Shown: positions 18,246 to 26,025 of the stretch, one piece after another
Layout of the letters: each line of letters starts with the position of its first letter
Numbering within the stretch: the stretch's first letter is position 1
DNA from: Micromonospora antibiotica
GTDB taxonomy: Bacteria; Actinomycetota; Actinomycetes; Mycobacteriales; Micromonosporaceae
Reading direction: 5' to 3'
Assembly (NCBI RefSeq): GCF_017599305.1
Contig: NZ_JAGFWR010000001.1
Location: forward strand, 248,001 to 312,000
DNA length: 64,000 bases
Translations under genes and position numbers: made by a program
Notes under the pieces: generated by a model
Database searches by the model: none
What the model was told of the DNA's origin: nothing
What the model saw: only the letters and a program-made list of their open reading frames with translations

Positions 18246-18632
18246 TCAGCCCGCCATCTCCAGGTACGGCGACAGCCGCAACGTCAACTCCTCGACCGAG
18301 TCGACCTCACCACTGGTCAACGCGTCGGTCAACGCCATCCGGTCCTTGGCCGGCATGGTGAGGCGCAGGCCGGAACGAGTCAGCAGGATGCGCATCGCCG
18401 CCCAGGCGAGCCCGGCGTTCCACAGGTCGAGGGGACGCCAGACCGTCAACCCGTGCAGCAGTGCCGCCGCCCGGTCCAGCGCGGTCGGGTAGGCGGCCTG
18501 TCCGACCAACCGCGCGTGCGGTCGGGCCGCCGCCGCCACGAGTATCCCGGCGTCCCGCACCTGGCTCCGGGGGCCGGTGTGCTCGGCGAGCAGGGTCAGC
18601 AGGTCCTCGGCGTCCGGCCAGGGGTGGGTCAT
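18246..18632 (-). CDS. Doc-fold (Fic family) toxin-like protein with a degenerate Fic motif
   Basis: The product is 128 residues. Its length and the blocks DAGILVAAAARP, YPTALDRAAALLHGL and AWAAMRILLTRSG align with Doc toxins of type II toxin-antitoxin modules. The catalytic HPFxDGNKR loop is replaced by RPLDLWNAG: the His, Asp and Gly are lost and only the Pro and Asn remain. It may lack the kinase-like or AMPylation chemistry of Doc, or act differently. The ATG overlaps the antitoxin stop as ATGA. Similar degenerate proteins are annotated in actinobacteria as the toxin component of Fic family systems. Confidence 0.7.
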   Translation of the reverse strand: MTHPWPDAEDLLTLLAEHTGPRSQVRDAGILVAAAARPHARLVGQAAYPTALDRAAALLHGLTVWRPLDLWNAGLAWAAMRILLTRSGLRLTMPAKDRMALTDALTSGEVDSVEELTLRLSPYLEMAG

Positions 18633-18835
18633 CTGTCCCCCAGCATCTCGAAGAACTCCGCGTCCTCCTCGAACACCCGGCGGGCGGCCTGACGGGTCCA
18701 TTCGTCCCGGTCGTGCCGGTCCAGGTAGGCCTGCACCGCCACCTCGACCGTCTTGTGCATCGACCGGTGCTCCGCCTCGGCGAGTTCCTTGAGTCGCTGC
18801 TCGACCTCGGGCTTCAGGTTCAGGGTGAAGGCCAT
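18629..18835 (-). CDS. Ribbon-helix-helix-type antitoxin of the Doc-like module
   Basis: The product is 68 residues from ATG 18835. The N-terminus (MAFTLNLKPEVEQRLKELAE followed by HRSMHKTVEVAVQAYL) is a typical ribbon-helix-helix DNA-binding fold, and the acidic C-terminus (FEEDAEFFEMLGD) would contact the toxin. It precedes and overlaps the toxin gene. The longer reading to 18886 runs through the promoter and is unlikely. Confidence 0.75.
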   Translation of the reverse strand: MAFTLNLKPEVEQRLKELAEAEHRSMHKTVEVAVQAYLDRHDRDEWTRQAARRVFEEDAEFFEMLGDR

Positions 18836-18843
18836 ACCAGAGT

Positions 18844-18870
18844 TGTATAACTCGTCGGTCGGCTGGTCAA
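18844..18870 (-). promoter_or_regulatory. Probable promoter of the toxin-antitoxin operon, giving a near leaderless transcript
   Basis: On the minus strand TTGACC (18870-18865) and TATACA (18849-18844) are 15 bp apart, and the antitoxin ATG starts only 8 bp after the -10 box. The -10 region lies inside AGTT....AACT symmetry, a possible binding site for the antitoxin. No ribosome site is visible, consistent with leaderless translation. Confidence 0.55.
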
Positions 18871-18962
18871 CCACGCTCGACGCCACGTCTCCTCCTCGCT
18901 GGGTCGCCGTCCGCGACGATGGTGGCGAGGACCGCTCGGATCAGGGCGGACGGACTGTGCGA

Positions 18963-19451
18963 TCACCCCTCGGGCAGCCAGGCGCGGCGCAGCGCCACCC
19001 CCGCCTCCAACTCCAGCAGGGTCACCTTGCGGGGCAGGCCGCCGCCGAAGCCGACCAGCTTGCCGCCCGCGCCGACGATCCGGTGGCAGGGCACGATCAC
19101 CGGGACCGGGTTGCGGTTACAGGCCACCCCGACCGCACGTGCCGCGCCGGGGTCGCCGACCAGCCGGGCCACCTCGCCGTAGGTGAGCGTCTCCCCGTAC
19201 GGGATCCGGGTCATCTCCCGCCAGACGGCGCGCTCGAACTCGGACCCGCGCGGCACCGTCACCGGCACGGTGAACCCGGTCAGCTCACCGGCGAAGTACG
19301 CCAGCAGTTCGGCCACCGCCCGACCGGCCGACCCGTCGGCGGGCTCGTCGTCGGCCGAGGCGACCCGGCCGAAGTGCGTGCCGCAGACCGCCGTCCCGTC
19401 GGTGGCGACGGAGAATTCCCCGATCGGCGAGTCCAGCACGGTCCAACGCAT
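18963..19451 (-). CDS. ogt: Methylated-DNA-protein-cysteine S-methyltransferase
   Basis: The product is 162 residues from ATG 19451. The active-site PCHR lies in VPVIVPCHRIVG, preceded by the helix-turn-helix block YGEVARLVGDPGAARAVG. The acceptor Cys takes the alkyl group from O6-alkylguanine in a suicide reaction. The gene stands alone between the toxin-antitoxin pair and the exported protein. Confidence 0.95.
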   Translation of the reverse strand: MRWTVLDSPIGEFSVATDGTAVCGTHFGRVASADDEPADGSAGRAVAELLAYFAGELTGFTVPVTVPRGSEFERAVWREMTRIPYGETLTYGEVARLVGDPGAARAVGVACNRNPVPVIVPCHRIVGAGGKLVGFGGGLPRKVTLLELEAGVALRRAWLPEG

Positions 19452-19493
19452 GCGGCCATTCTTCACGCACCGCCGGGACACCGGGCGGTGCCC

Positions 19494-20261
19494 CTAGCTC
19501 CCGTACGAGATGCTCCATTCCTTGCCGTCGAAAACGGCCTTCGCGCTGGTCATGCCGGCGGGATAGGACACCTGTGCCGGTGTGGTGAGTTCGGAGACGT
19601 CCATCACCTCGCTGCTCTCGAAGCTCCCGAAGGCGACCCAGTAGGTGGGTTTCGGGTCGAACTCGACGCTGGCGTTGGTCAGGGTCGGCACGACGAACGT
19701 GCCGGCCCCTGACATGCCGATCCCTACACTTCCCTGGTCCTGGTCCCCCGGCCCCGGGACAGTATTGTCCTCCTTGATTATCAGGCTTCCGTTCTTTCCG
19801 GAGGAACTGGTTGGCCCGAATTCGAAACCGCCTTTGACGTAGGAGAGGGTGACCAGGTTGTTCTGGGTCAGGTCGGCCGACAGGGTCTGGCCCGCCACGA
19901 ACTGCGTTCCGGGGACGAGAGCCCCGACCTGACCCCAGACGAAGTTGTAGTCGATGTTCCACTGGTATTCGACGGTGGTCGACGGGTGGCACATCTTCGA
20001 CATCCAGGCGAGCGTGACCGCGTCGCTCGGGAGGACTGGCATCTCCTGGAAGAGGATGGCGTTCATGCCATCGAGCGCCGAATTGTTCAGGATCGTAATG
20101 CTGTACCCGACTGCACCCGGCGGGGCTGAGCTGGCCCGAGAGACGCCCTCGCGCGCCCCGGCCGCTGCCCGGCCGGCAGGACCCGCACCAAGCAGCGCGG
20201 CACCGAGTCCTGCGCCCAGCGCGACAAACCCGTCCCGTCGACTGATTCTGAATTCCTTCAT
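19494..20261 (-). CDS. Tat-exported RhiA-like protein
   Basis: The product is 255 residues from ATG 20261, chosen for AGGAGGG just upstream. A twin-arginine signal (SRRDGFVALGAGLGAALL) spans residues about 7-40. The mature part begins near AVGYSITILNNSA and consists of beta-strand-rich segments (TLAWMSKMCHPSTTVEYQW, WGQVGALVPGTQFVAG, VGIGMSGAGTFVV, YWVAFGSF). The pattern resembles RhiA, the rhizosphere-expressed protein of Rhizobium leguminosarum, and related proteins of unknown function; this is from memory. The 3' half has noticeably lower G+C than its neighbours, suggesting transfer. Confidence 0.6.
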   Translation of the reverse strand: MKEFRISRRDGFVALGAGLGAALLGAGPAGRAAAGAREGVSRASSAPPGAVGYSITILNNSALDGMNAILFQEMPVLPSDAVTLAWMSKMCHPSTTVEYQWNIDYNFVWGQVGALVPGTQFVAGQTLSADLTQNNLVTLSYVKGGFEFGPTSSSGKNGSLIIKEDNTVPGPGDQDQGSVGIGMSGAGTFVVPTLTNASVEFDPKPTYWVAFGSFESSEVMDVSELTTPAQVSYPAGMTSAKAVFDGKEWSISYGS

Positions 20262-20676
20262 GAACCCTCCTCGCTCGCAAAGAACGCCCCTGCTGGCGCC
20301 CCCTGAAGAGGAGAGGTACGCGTCAAGGCTCGATTTATCCGAAGCTTCATCTCGGATCAGCAATTTGGCGTTGTCAATATGTTAGATAGGAGTTACCGCA
20401 AGCGCAAGGGATTCCCCCTCATGCGGAACGGGCAACTCCCAGCTGCCGATAATTGCGCGGGAAAGTAGTTCGATATACGCACTGTGCAGCGGAAGACGCT
20501 TCAGGTGCGGTGCGGCCGCAACGGACCGCCGCCCCGATCCAGGGACGGGTGCCCGACGCCCCCCGTCGGTCCCGAGCGGGAGCAGGCGGGAGCGGTCGGC
20601 AGGCGACGGCGACAAAAGTGCGTCGGACGGGGCAAGGTTTCCCCGCTGCCGAGCGTCTTCGGTACGGAGGTGAACG
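20262..20676. other. Intergenic region between divergent RhiA-like and sigma factor genes
   Basis: No gene is evident. The left part (20320-20480) is clearly AT-richer than the surroundings. On the minus strand, TTGCGC and TAACAT 17 bp apart near 20380-20410 are a plausible promoter for the RhiA-like gene, with a leader of about 110 nt. GGAGG at 20666-20670 is the ribosome site of the sigma factor gene. Confidence 0.4.
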
Positions 20677-21198
20677 GTGACCGAAGGCACCGACGGGGAG
20701 TTCACCGCGTTCGTCAACGAACGGGGGGACGCGCTGCTGCGCGTCGCGTACGCGCTGGCGGGCAGCCAGCACGCCGCCGAGGACCTGCTGCAGAACGCGC
20801 TGGCCAAGGCGTACGCCCGGTGGCCCCGGATCCGGGGTGACGCCGAGCCGTACGTGCGCCGCATTCTCTACCACGACCAGGTCTCCGGCTGGCGACGGCT
20901 GGCCCGGCGCCGTGAGGTCCCGGTGGCGGTGCTGCCGGAACGACCCGGCGAGCGCAACAGCAGCCACGACAGCGAGCTGCGGATGCTGCTGCGCGACGCG
21001 CTCCGGACGCTGCCGCCCCGGCAACGGGCGGTGTTGACGCTGCGCTACCTGGAGGACCTCAGTGTCGAGCAGACCGCCGCGATCCTCGGCTGCCGGGCCG
21101 GCACGGTGGCCAGCCAGGCCTCCCGCGCGCTGGCCCGGCTGCGGGAACTGGTGCCGTCCTTCGACGATCTCATCGGCAGCCCGGAGGTGAAGCGATGA
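20677..21198 (+). CDS. ECF RNA polymerase sigma factor, SigE family type
   Basis: The product is 173 residues from GTG 20677 (GGAGG six bases upstream). Region 2 is at about 10-75 (FVNERGDALLRVAYALAGS, AEDLLQNALAKAYARW) and region 4 at about 105-160 (LPPRQRAVLTLRYLEDLSVEQTAAILGCRAGTV). It belongs with the actinobacterial SigE-type ECF group that pairs with a membrane protein rather than a zinc anti-sigma factor. The next gene overlaps it by four bases. Confidence 0.9.
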   Translation: MTEGTDGEFTAFVNERGDALLRVAYALAGSQHAAEDLLQNALAKAYARWPRIRGDAEPYVRRILYHDQVSGWRRLARRREVPVAVLPERPGERNSSHDSELRMLLRDALRTLPPRQRAVLTLRYLEDLSVEQTAAILGCRAGTVASQASRALARLRELVPSFDDLIGSPEVKR

Positions 21199-22280
21199 GC
21201 CGACGGGCGGAGGACGCGCTGCGGGCCGCCGTACACGATCTCGCCGACGAGGCGCGGCCGTCGCCCCGGCTGGCCCTGGCGGCGCTGGCCCGGGGCCGTC
21301 GGCTGCGTACCCGACGCCGGGTCGCGGTGGTCGGCGCGGCGGTGGTGGTGGCGGTGGCCCTGGTGGTGCCGTTCGTGCTGATCCGGCCGGAGCACCCGGT
21401 CCGACCGGTGCGGCCCACGCCGAGCCCCACCTCCGGTACGACGCTGCTGCCCACCCCCGGTGCCGACTGGCCGACCCGGCCGTTGGCGCTACCCGGTGGC
21501 TGGGTGGTCACCGGCGGCGTGACCGGCGGCACCGGGTACGTGCTGGACCGCACCCGGTCCCGTTACGTCCGTGCCGGCGGATATGCCGCGGTGTGGCCGG
21601 CCCCCACCGGCACGGTCACCGCCGTGCGGGACGAGCAGCGCCCCGGCCAGCTCGGTCTCGCCGACGCGGCCACCGGGAAGCTGCGCTGGCAGCGGGTCCG
21701 GGGTGCGCTGGACGTCCAGTGGTCGCCGGACGGCCGCCGGTTGGCGGTGACCGTCCGGCGGGGCGGGGTGCACCACCTCGGCGTGCTGGAGGTCGGCGGG
21801 CGGTACCGGGAGTACCGGATCGACCCGGTCAGGTACCGCTGCACCGACTACTGTGCCTTCACCTGGACCCGCGACGGCCGGGAGGTGGCGTTGCCGCTGA
21901 CCGACAGCTTCGCGCCACAGTCCGAGAGCAGCCGCCATCCACGCTGGGGGGTGCAGTTCTTCTCCGCCGACGACGGGCGGCCGACCCGGTTCGTCAAGAT
22001 CCCCGGCGACCCTGCCGGCCCGTGGTCCTGGTCGCCCGACGGGAACCGGGTGGTGGTCCAGGGGCAGCGGGAGCCGTTGCTGGTCGACGCGGTCACCGGT
22101 GCGGTGCTCGGCCCGCTGCCGGTGGCCGAGGTCGCCTGGGTCGACGACGACCGGCTGCTCTACCGGCGGCCGGGTGGCTACCGGGACGTCGTGCTCGCCG
22201 ACCCCGCCGGCCATGAGCTGCAACGGTTGCCGCTGCCGAGGGAGTTGGCCGAACGGACGGTGTCCATCGCTCCCAAATGA
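21195..22280 (+). CDS. Membrane-anchored beta-propeller-like protein, possible anti-sigma partner
   Basis: The product is 361 residues, ATGA-overlapping the sigma factor gene. Residues 1-40 are basic and cytoplasmic, one membrane helix lies at about 42-64 (VAVVGAAVVVAVALVVPFVLI), and the outer 280 residues have repeated WSPDGRR and WSPDGNR strands, as in TolB-like or WD40-like propellers. The tight coupling suggests it senses something outside and controls the sigma factor. There is no zinc-binding anti-sigma motif. Confidence 0.7.
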   Translation: MSRRAEDALRAAVHDLADEARPSPRLALAALARGRRLRTRRRVAVVGAAVVVAVALVVPFVLIRPEHPVRPVRPTPSPTSGTTLLPTPGADWPTRPLALPGGWVVTGGVTGGTGYVLDRTRSRYVRAGGYAAVWPAPTGTVTAVRDEQRPGQLGLADAATGKLRWQRVRGALDVQWSPDGRRLAVTVRRGGVHHLGVLEVGGRYREYRIDPVRYRCTDYCAFTWTRDGREVALPLTDSFAPQSESSRHPRWGVQFFSADDGRPTRFVKIPGDPAGPWSWSPDGNRVVVQGQREPLLVDAVTGAVLGPLPVAEVAWVDDDRLLYRRPGGYRDVVLADPAGHELQRLPLPRELAERTVSIAPK

Positions 22281-22292
22281 TCACGCGGAACG

Positions 22293-22832
22293 TTGCGTCG
22301 GGTCGCTACCGTGCAGGTCGTGGCCACGGGGACGCTCATCTTTCTGATCATCGGTGGGGCGGGCGTCGGCGTGCTGGCGCTCGCCCTGCTCGGCGGCGAA
22401 ATCCTGCATTTTGGTCATCCCGACGTCGACGGTCCGGTCTCCGTCGAGGCCGTCGCCGGTTTCCTCGGCGCGTTCGGCTTCGGCGCGGCCATCGTCAACG
22501 AGCTGCTCGGTGGGCGTACCCCGGGGATGATCGCGGCGGCGGTCGGTGGCGGCGCGCTCGCCGCGGTGCCCACCGCGTGGCTGGCGGGTCGGCTGAGCCG
22601 GGCGGCGCGCGACATGCGCACCGACGCCACCCCCACCCGGGACGACCTGGTCGGCGCGCTCGGCCTGGTGGTCACCCCGATCCCGGCCGGCGGCTACGGC
22701 GAGGTGCGGGTACGCGTCGCCGGCCAACCGGTGAAACTCAACGCCCGCGCCGACGAGCCCATCCCGCTCGGTGCGCAGATCTTCGTGGTGCAGACGCTGA
22801 GCGAGACCAGCGTGCACGTCGAGACCTACTGA
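22293..22832 (+). CDS. NfeD-like membrane protein
   Basis: The product is up to 179 residues; TTG 22293, GTG 22311 and GTG 22320 are all possible starts. Three hydrophobic segments precede a C-terminal OB-fold-like domain (LVGALGLVVTPIPAGGYGEVRV, then VVQTLSETSVHVE). Short NfeD proteins of this kind pair with flotillins, and a flotillin gene follows 28 bp later. The pair probably organises membrane domains. Confidence 0.75.
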   Translation: MRRVATVQVVATGTLIFLIIGGAGVGVLALALLGGEILHFGHPDVDGPVSVEAVAGFLGAFGFGAAIVNELLGGRTPGMIAAAVGGGALAAVPTAWLAGRLSRAARDMRTDATPTRDDLVGALGLVVTPIPAGGYGEVRVRVAGQPVKLNARADEPIPLGAQIFVVQTLSETSVHVETY

Positions 22833-22860
22833 CCCCTCTTCTCGCAGAGACGGAACCCCC

Positions 22861-24381
22861 ATGCCTCTCCTCATCGCCATCGGCGGCGCGGTCGTCCTCG
22901 CCCTCGTCCTCGTGTTGTTCGTGCTCTCCCGGATCAAGGTCGCCGGCCCGAACGAGGCGTTCATCGTCACCGGCCGCAAGGGTCGGACCACGCAGACCGC
23001 CGACGGCGGCCGGTCCACCGACAACTCCGGCCAGAAGGTCGTCCTCGGCGCGTCGGTCTTCGTCCTGCCGGTGGTGCAGAAGCTCCAGTCGCTCGACCTG
23101 TCCAGCCGCCGCATCGACGTCGGCATCCGGGGCGCGGTCAGCAAGCAGGGCATCCGGGCCGACCTGCACGGTGTCGCCATCGTCAAGGTCGGCGGCACCG
23201 AGGACGCGATCCGCGCCGCCGCCCAGCGGTTCCTGCACCAGCAGGACGAGATCGACAACTTCACCCGGGAGGTGCTGGCCGGCGCGCTGCGCTCGATCGT
23301 CGGCCGGCTCACCGTCGAGGAGGTCATCCGGGACCGGGCGGCGTTCGCCAACGCGGTCGCCGAGGAGGCCGAGCACTCGATGACCAACCAGGGGCTGGTG
23401 CTGGACACCTTCCAGCTCCAGGACATCCTCGCCGAGGGGTCGTACCTGCAGGACCTCGGTCGGCCGGAGGCGGCCCGGGTACTCAAGGACGCGGCCATCG
23501 CCGAGGCCCGCGCCCGGCAGCAGGCCGAGCAGGAACGGCTGCTGGCCGAGGAGGCGATCGCCGAGGCGAACCGGAACCTGTCGCTGAAGCAGGCCGGCAT
23601 CCAGGCCGAGATCGACGCGGCGAAGGCGAAGTCGGCGGCCGCCGGGCCGCTCGCCCAGGCCGAGCGGGACCAGGCGATCCTCTCCGAGCAGCAGAAGGTG
23701 GCCGAGCGCAACGCCGAGCTGAAGCAGCGTCAGCTCGACACCGAGGTGCGCAAGCCGGCCGACGCGGCCCGGTACAAGGTGGAGCAGGAGGCCGAGGCGG
23801 CCCGTAACGCGGCGGTGCTGAACGCCGACGCGCAGCGGCAGGCCACCATCGCCGCCGCCCAGGCCGCCGCCGAGCAGGCCCGGCTCACCGGTGAGGGCGA
23901 GCGGGCCCGCCGGGCGGCGCTGGCCGAGGCGAACGCGATCGAAGGTGCCAAGGAGGGTGAGGCCGAGCAGCGGCGGCGGTCCGCGATCGCCGAGGCGGTC
24001 GAGCGGGAGGGCCAGGCCGAGGCCACGGCCATCCTGGCCCGCGGTCAGGCCGAGGCCGACGCGATGGCCCGTAAGGCCGAGGCGTTCGCCGCGTACGGTG
24101 AGGCCGCCGTGCTCGACCTGCTGGTCAAGATGCTGCCGCAGGTGGTCGAGGCGGCCAGCGCCCCGATCGGCGCGATCGACAAGCTGACGGTGATCTCGAC
24201 CGACGGGGCGTCGTCGTTGACCAAGTCGGTGGCCGGCAACGTGGCCCAGGGCCTCCAGCTCGGCTCCGACCTCACCGGCATCGACCTGTCGGCCCTGCTC
24301 GCCAAGCTCGGCGCGGCGTCGGCCGGGTCCCCGGCCAACGGCAAGCCGCCGGTCGAGGGCAGCGCGGTCGAGACCCGCTGA
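22861..24381 (+). CDS. Flotillin-type SPFH-domain membrane scaffold protein
   Basis: The product is 506 residues. An N-terminal hydrophobic hairpin (about 2-22) is followed by the SPFH/band-7 domain (30-200, with VPGPNEA-like KVAGPNEAFIV). A long Ala/Glu/Gln/Arg-rich coiled coil runs from about 215 to 415 (the AEARARQQAEQERLLAEE region), and a Gly/Ser C-terminal tail follows. It assembles into membrane microdomains. It forms an operon with the upstream NfeD-like gene. Confidence 0.9.
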   Translation: MPLLIAIGGAVVLALVLVLFVLSRIKVAGPNEAFIVTGRKGRTTQTADGGRSTDNSGQKVVLGASVFVLPVVQKLQSLDLSSRRIDVGIRGAVSKQGIRADLHGVAIVKVGGTEDAIRAAAQRFLHQQDEIDNFTREVLAGALRSIVGRLTVEEVIRDRAAFANAVAEEAEHSMTNQGLVLDTFQLQDILAEGSYLQDLGRPEAARVLKDAAIAEARARQQAEQERLLAEEAIAEANRNLSLKQAGIQAEIDAAKAKSAAAGPLAQAERDQAILSEQQKVAERNAELKQRQLDTEVRKPADAARYKVEQEAEAARNAAVLNADAQRQATIAAAQAAAEQARLTGEGERARRAALAEANAIEGAKEGEAEQRRRSAIAEAVEREGQAEATAILARGQAEADAMARKAEAFAAYGEAAVLDLLVKMLPQVVEAASAPIGAIDKLTVISTDGASSLTKSVAGNVAQGLQLGSDLTGIDLSALLAKLGAASAGSPANGKPPVEGSAVETR

Positions 24382-24393
24382 CCGTACGCGCGA

Positions 24394-24427
24394 CGAGGGG
24401 CCGTCCGGCACGCCGGGCGGCCCCTCG
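24394..24427. terminator. Stem-loop between flotillin and pcnA
   Basis: CGAGGGGCCG (24394-24403) pairs perfectly with 24418-24427 and the loop folds further. It lies between convergent genes and probably works for both. Confidence 0.75.
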
Positions 24428-24443
24428 CGTCGTTCAGGTCAGC

Positions 24444-25901
24444 TCAGCGCAGGCCCTGCTCGTGGGCCCAGCGCAGCAGCTCCGCCTCGGCCTCGTCACG
24501 GTCGAGCGGGCCGCGTTCCAGGCGCAGCTCCTTGAGGTGCTGCCAGGCCCGGCCGACCAGCGGACCGGGCGGCACGCCGAGCAGCTCCATGATCGCGTTG
24601 CCGTCGAGGTCGGGCCGGACCCGGGCCAGGTCCTCCTCGGCGGCGATCCGGGTGATCCGCTCCTCCAACGCGTCGTAGTCGGCGGCCAACTGGGCGGCCT
24701 TGCGCCGGTTACGGGTGGTGCAGTCCGAGCGGGTCAGCTTGTGCAGCCGGTCCACCAGGTCACCGGCGTCGGTGACGTACCGGCGCACGGCCGAGTCGGT
24801 CCACTCGCCCCGGCCGTACCCGTAGAACCGCAGGTGCAGGCCGACCAGCTTGGTGACCTGGGAGGTGACGTCCTTCGGGTAGCGCAGGGCCTTCATCCGC
24901 GCCTTGGTCAGCCGGGCACCGACCACCTCGTGGTGGTGGAAGCTGACCCGCCCGTCCCCACCGACCGCCTTGGTGGCCGGCTTGCCCACGTCGTGCATGA
25001 GCGCGGCCATCCGGAGCACGAAGTCACAGCCGTCCGTCTCGTAGGACACCGCGTTGCTCACCACGGTCAACGTGTGCTCGTAGACGTCCTTGTGCTGGGC
25101 GTGCTCATCGATGGTCAGCTTGAGGCCGGTCAGCTCGGGCAGGAACCGGTCGGCCAGCCCGGTGTCGACCAGCAGCCGCAGCCCGGTGATCGGGTCGGTG
25201 CCGCACAGCAGCTTGGTGAACTCGTCGCGGATCCGCTCGGCGGTGATCCGGTCCAGGTCGGCGGCCATCGAGGTCATCGCCGTCCGCACGTCGGGGTGGA
25301 CGGCGAAGCAGAGCTGGGCGGCGAACCGGGCGGCCCGCAGCATCCGCAACGGGTCGTCGCCGAACGACTCGGCCGGCGTGCCCGGGGTACGGATGATCTT
25401 CGCGGCCAGGTCGTCCAGCCCGCCGTACGGGTCGGTGAACCGGTGGTCGGGGAGGCTGACCGCCATCGCGTTGACGGTGAAGTCGCGCCGCCGCAGGTCG
25501 TCGGTGAGGTTGGTGCCGTACTCCACCACCGGGTTGCGGCTGACCTGGTCGTACGCCTCAGCACGGAAGGTGGTGACCTCCAGCCGGAGGCCGTCGCGCT
25601 GGCAGCCGATGGTGCCGAACTCCCGACCGGTCTCCCAGATCGACTCGGCCCAGCCCTTGATGATCCGCAACGTCTGGTCGGGGTGGGCGTCGGTGCAGAA
25701 GTCCAGGTCGTCGCCGAGCCGCCCGAGCAGCGCGTCGCGCACCGAACCACCCACCAGGTGCAGCTCGTGCCCGGCGCGGGCGAACCGGCGGCCCAGCTCG
25801 TCGGCGACCGGTGAGACGCGGAGCAGCTCGGCGACGGCGTTGCGCTGCGCGGTGGTCAGCTCACGGCGTTCGGCGGCGTGGGGTGTGGAGGCTTCGGACA
25901 T
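24444..25901 (-). CDS. pcnA: CCA tRNA nucleotidyltransferase
   Basis: The product is 485 residues. The nucleotidyltransferase head has GGSVRDALLG and the DLDF acidic pair. A helical neck follows, and a C-terminal HD domain contains HDVGKP. It adds or repairs the 3' CCA of tRNAs. That is relevant here because tRNA-Ile in this window lacks an encoded CCA. The gene faces away from murJ across 124 bp, the same divergent order as Rv3907c and Rv3910 in M. tuberculosis. Confidence 0.95.
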   Translation of the reverse strand: MSEASTPHAAERRELTTAQRNAVAELLRVSPVADELGRRFARAGHELHLVGGSVRDALLGRLGDDLDFCTDAHPDQTLRIIKGWAESIWETGREFGTIGCQRDGLRLEVTTFRAEAYDQVSRNPVVEYGTNLTDDLRRRDFTVNAMAVSLPDHRFTDPYGGLDDLAAKIIRTPGTPAESFGDDPLRMLRAARFAAQLCFAVHPDVRTAMTSMAADLDRITAERIRDEFTKLLCGTDPITGLRLLVDTGLADRFLPELTGLKLTIDEHAQHKDVYEHTLTVVSNAVSYETDGCDFVLRMAALMHDVGKPATKAVGGDGRVSFHHHEVVGARLTKARMKALRYPKDVTSQVTKLVGLHLRFYGYGRGEWTDSAVRRYVTDAGDLVDRLHKLTRSDCTTRNRRKAAQLAADYDALEERITRIAAEEDLARVRPDLDGNAIMELLGVPPGPLVGRAWQHLKELRLERGPLDRDEAEAELLRWAHEQGLR

Positions 25902-26025
25902 GGGATCGCCAGCCTATCGGGCGGGGACGGGAACCGATCCGCCGGGCGCGGATGTCGGGTCCGGGTTGACTATGGTCATGGCGTGCGGACCGGTACCGGC
26001 TCCGACGGATCCCCGGGAGGCTGGA

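Noticed and set aside
18629..18886. Longer antitoxin starting at 18886
   Set aside because: The added residues cover the promoter; the RHH fold starts at ATG 18835.
22738..24411. Minus-strand frame of 557 codons opposite the flotillin gene
   Set aside because: Antisense to a clear SPFH protein; Leu/Arg/Gly-biased translation.
25090..26025. Extended MurJ N-terminus beginning inside pcnA
   Set aside because: It overlaps the divergent pcnA gene and reads antisense to it; ATG 26026 with GGGAGG gives the normal start.
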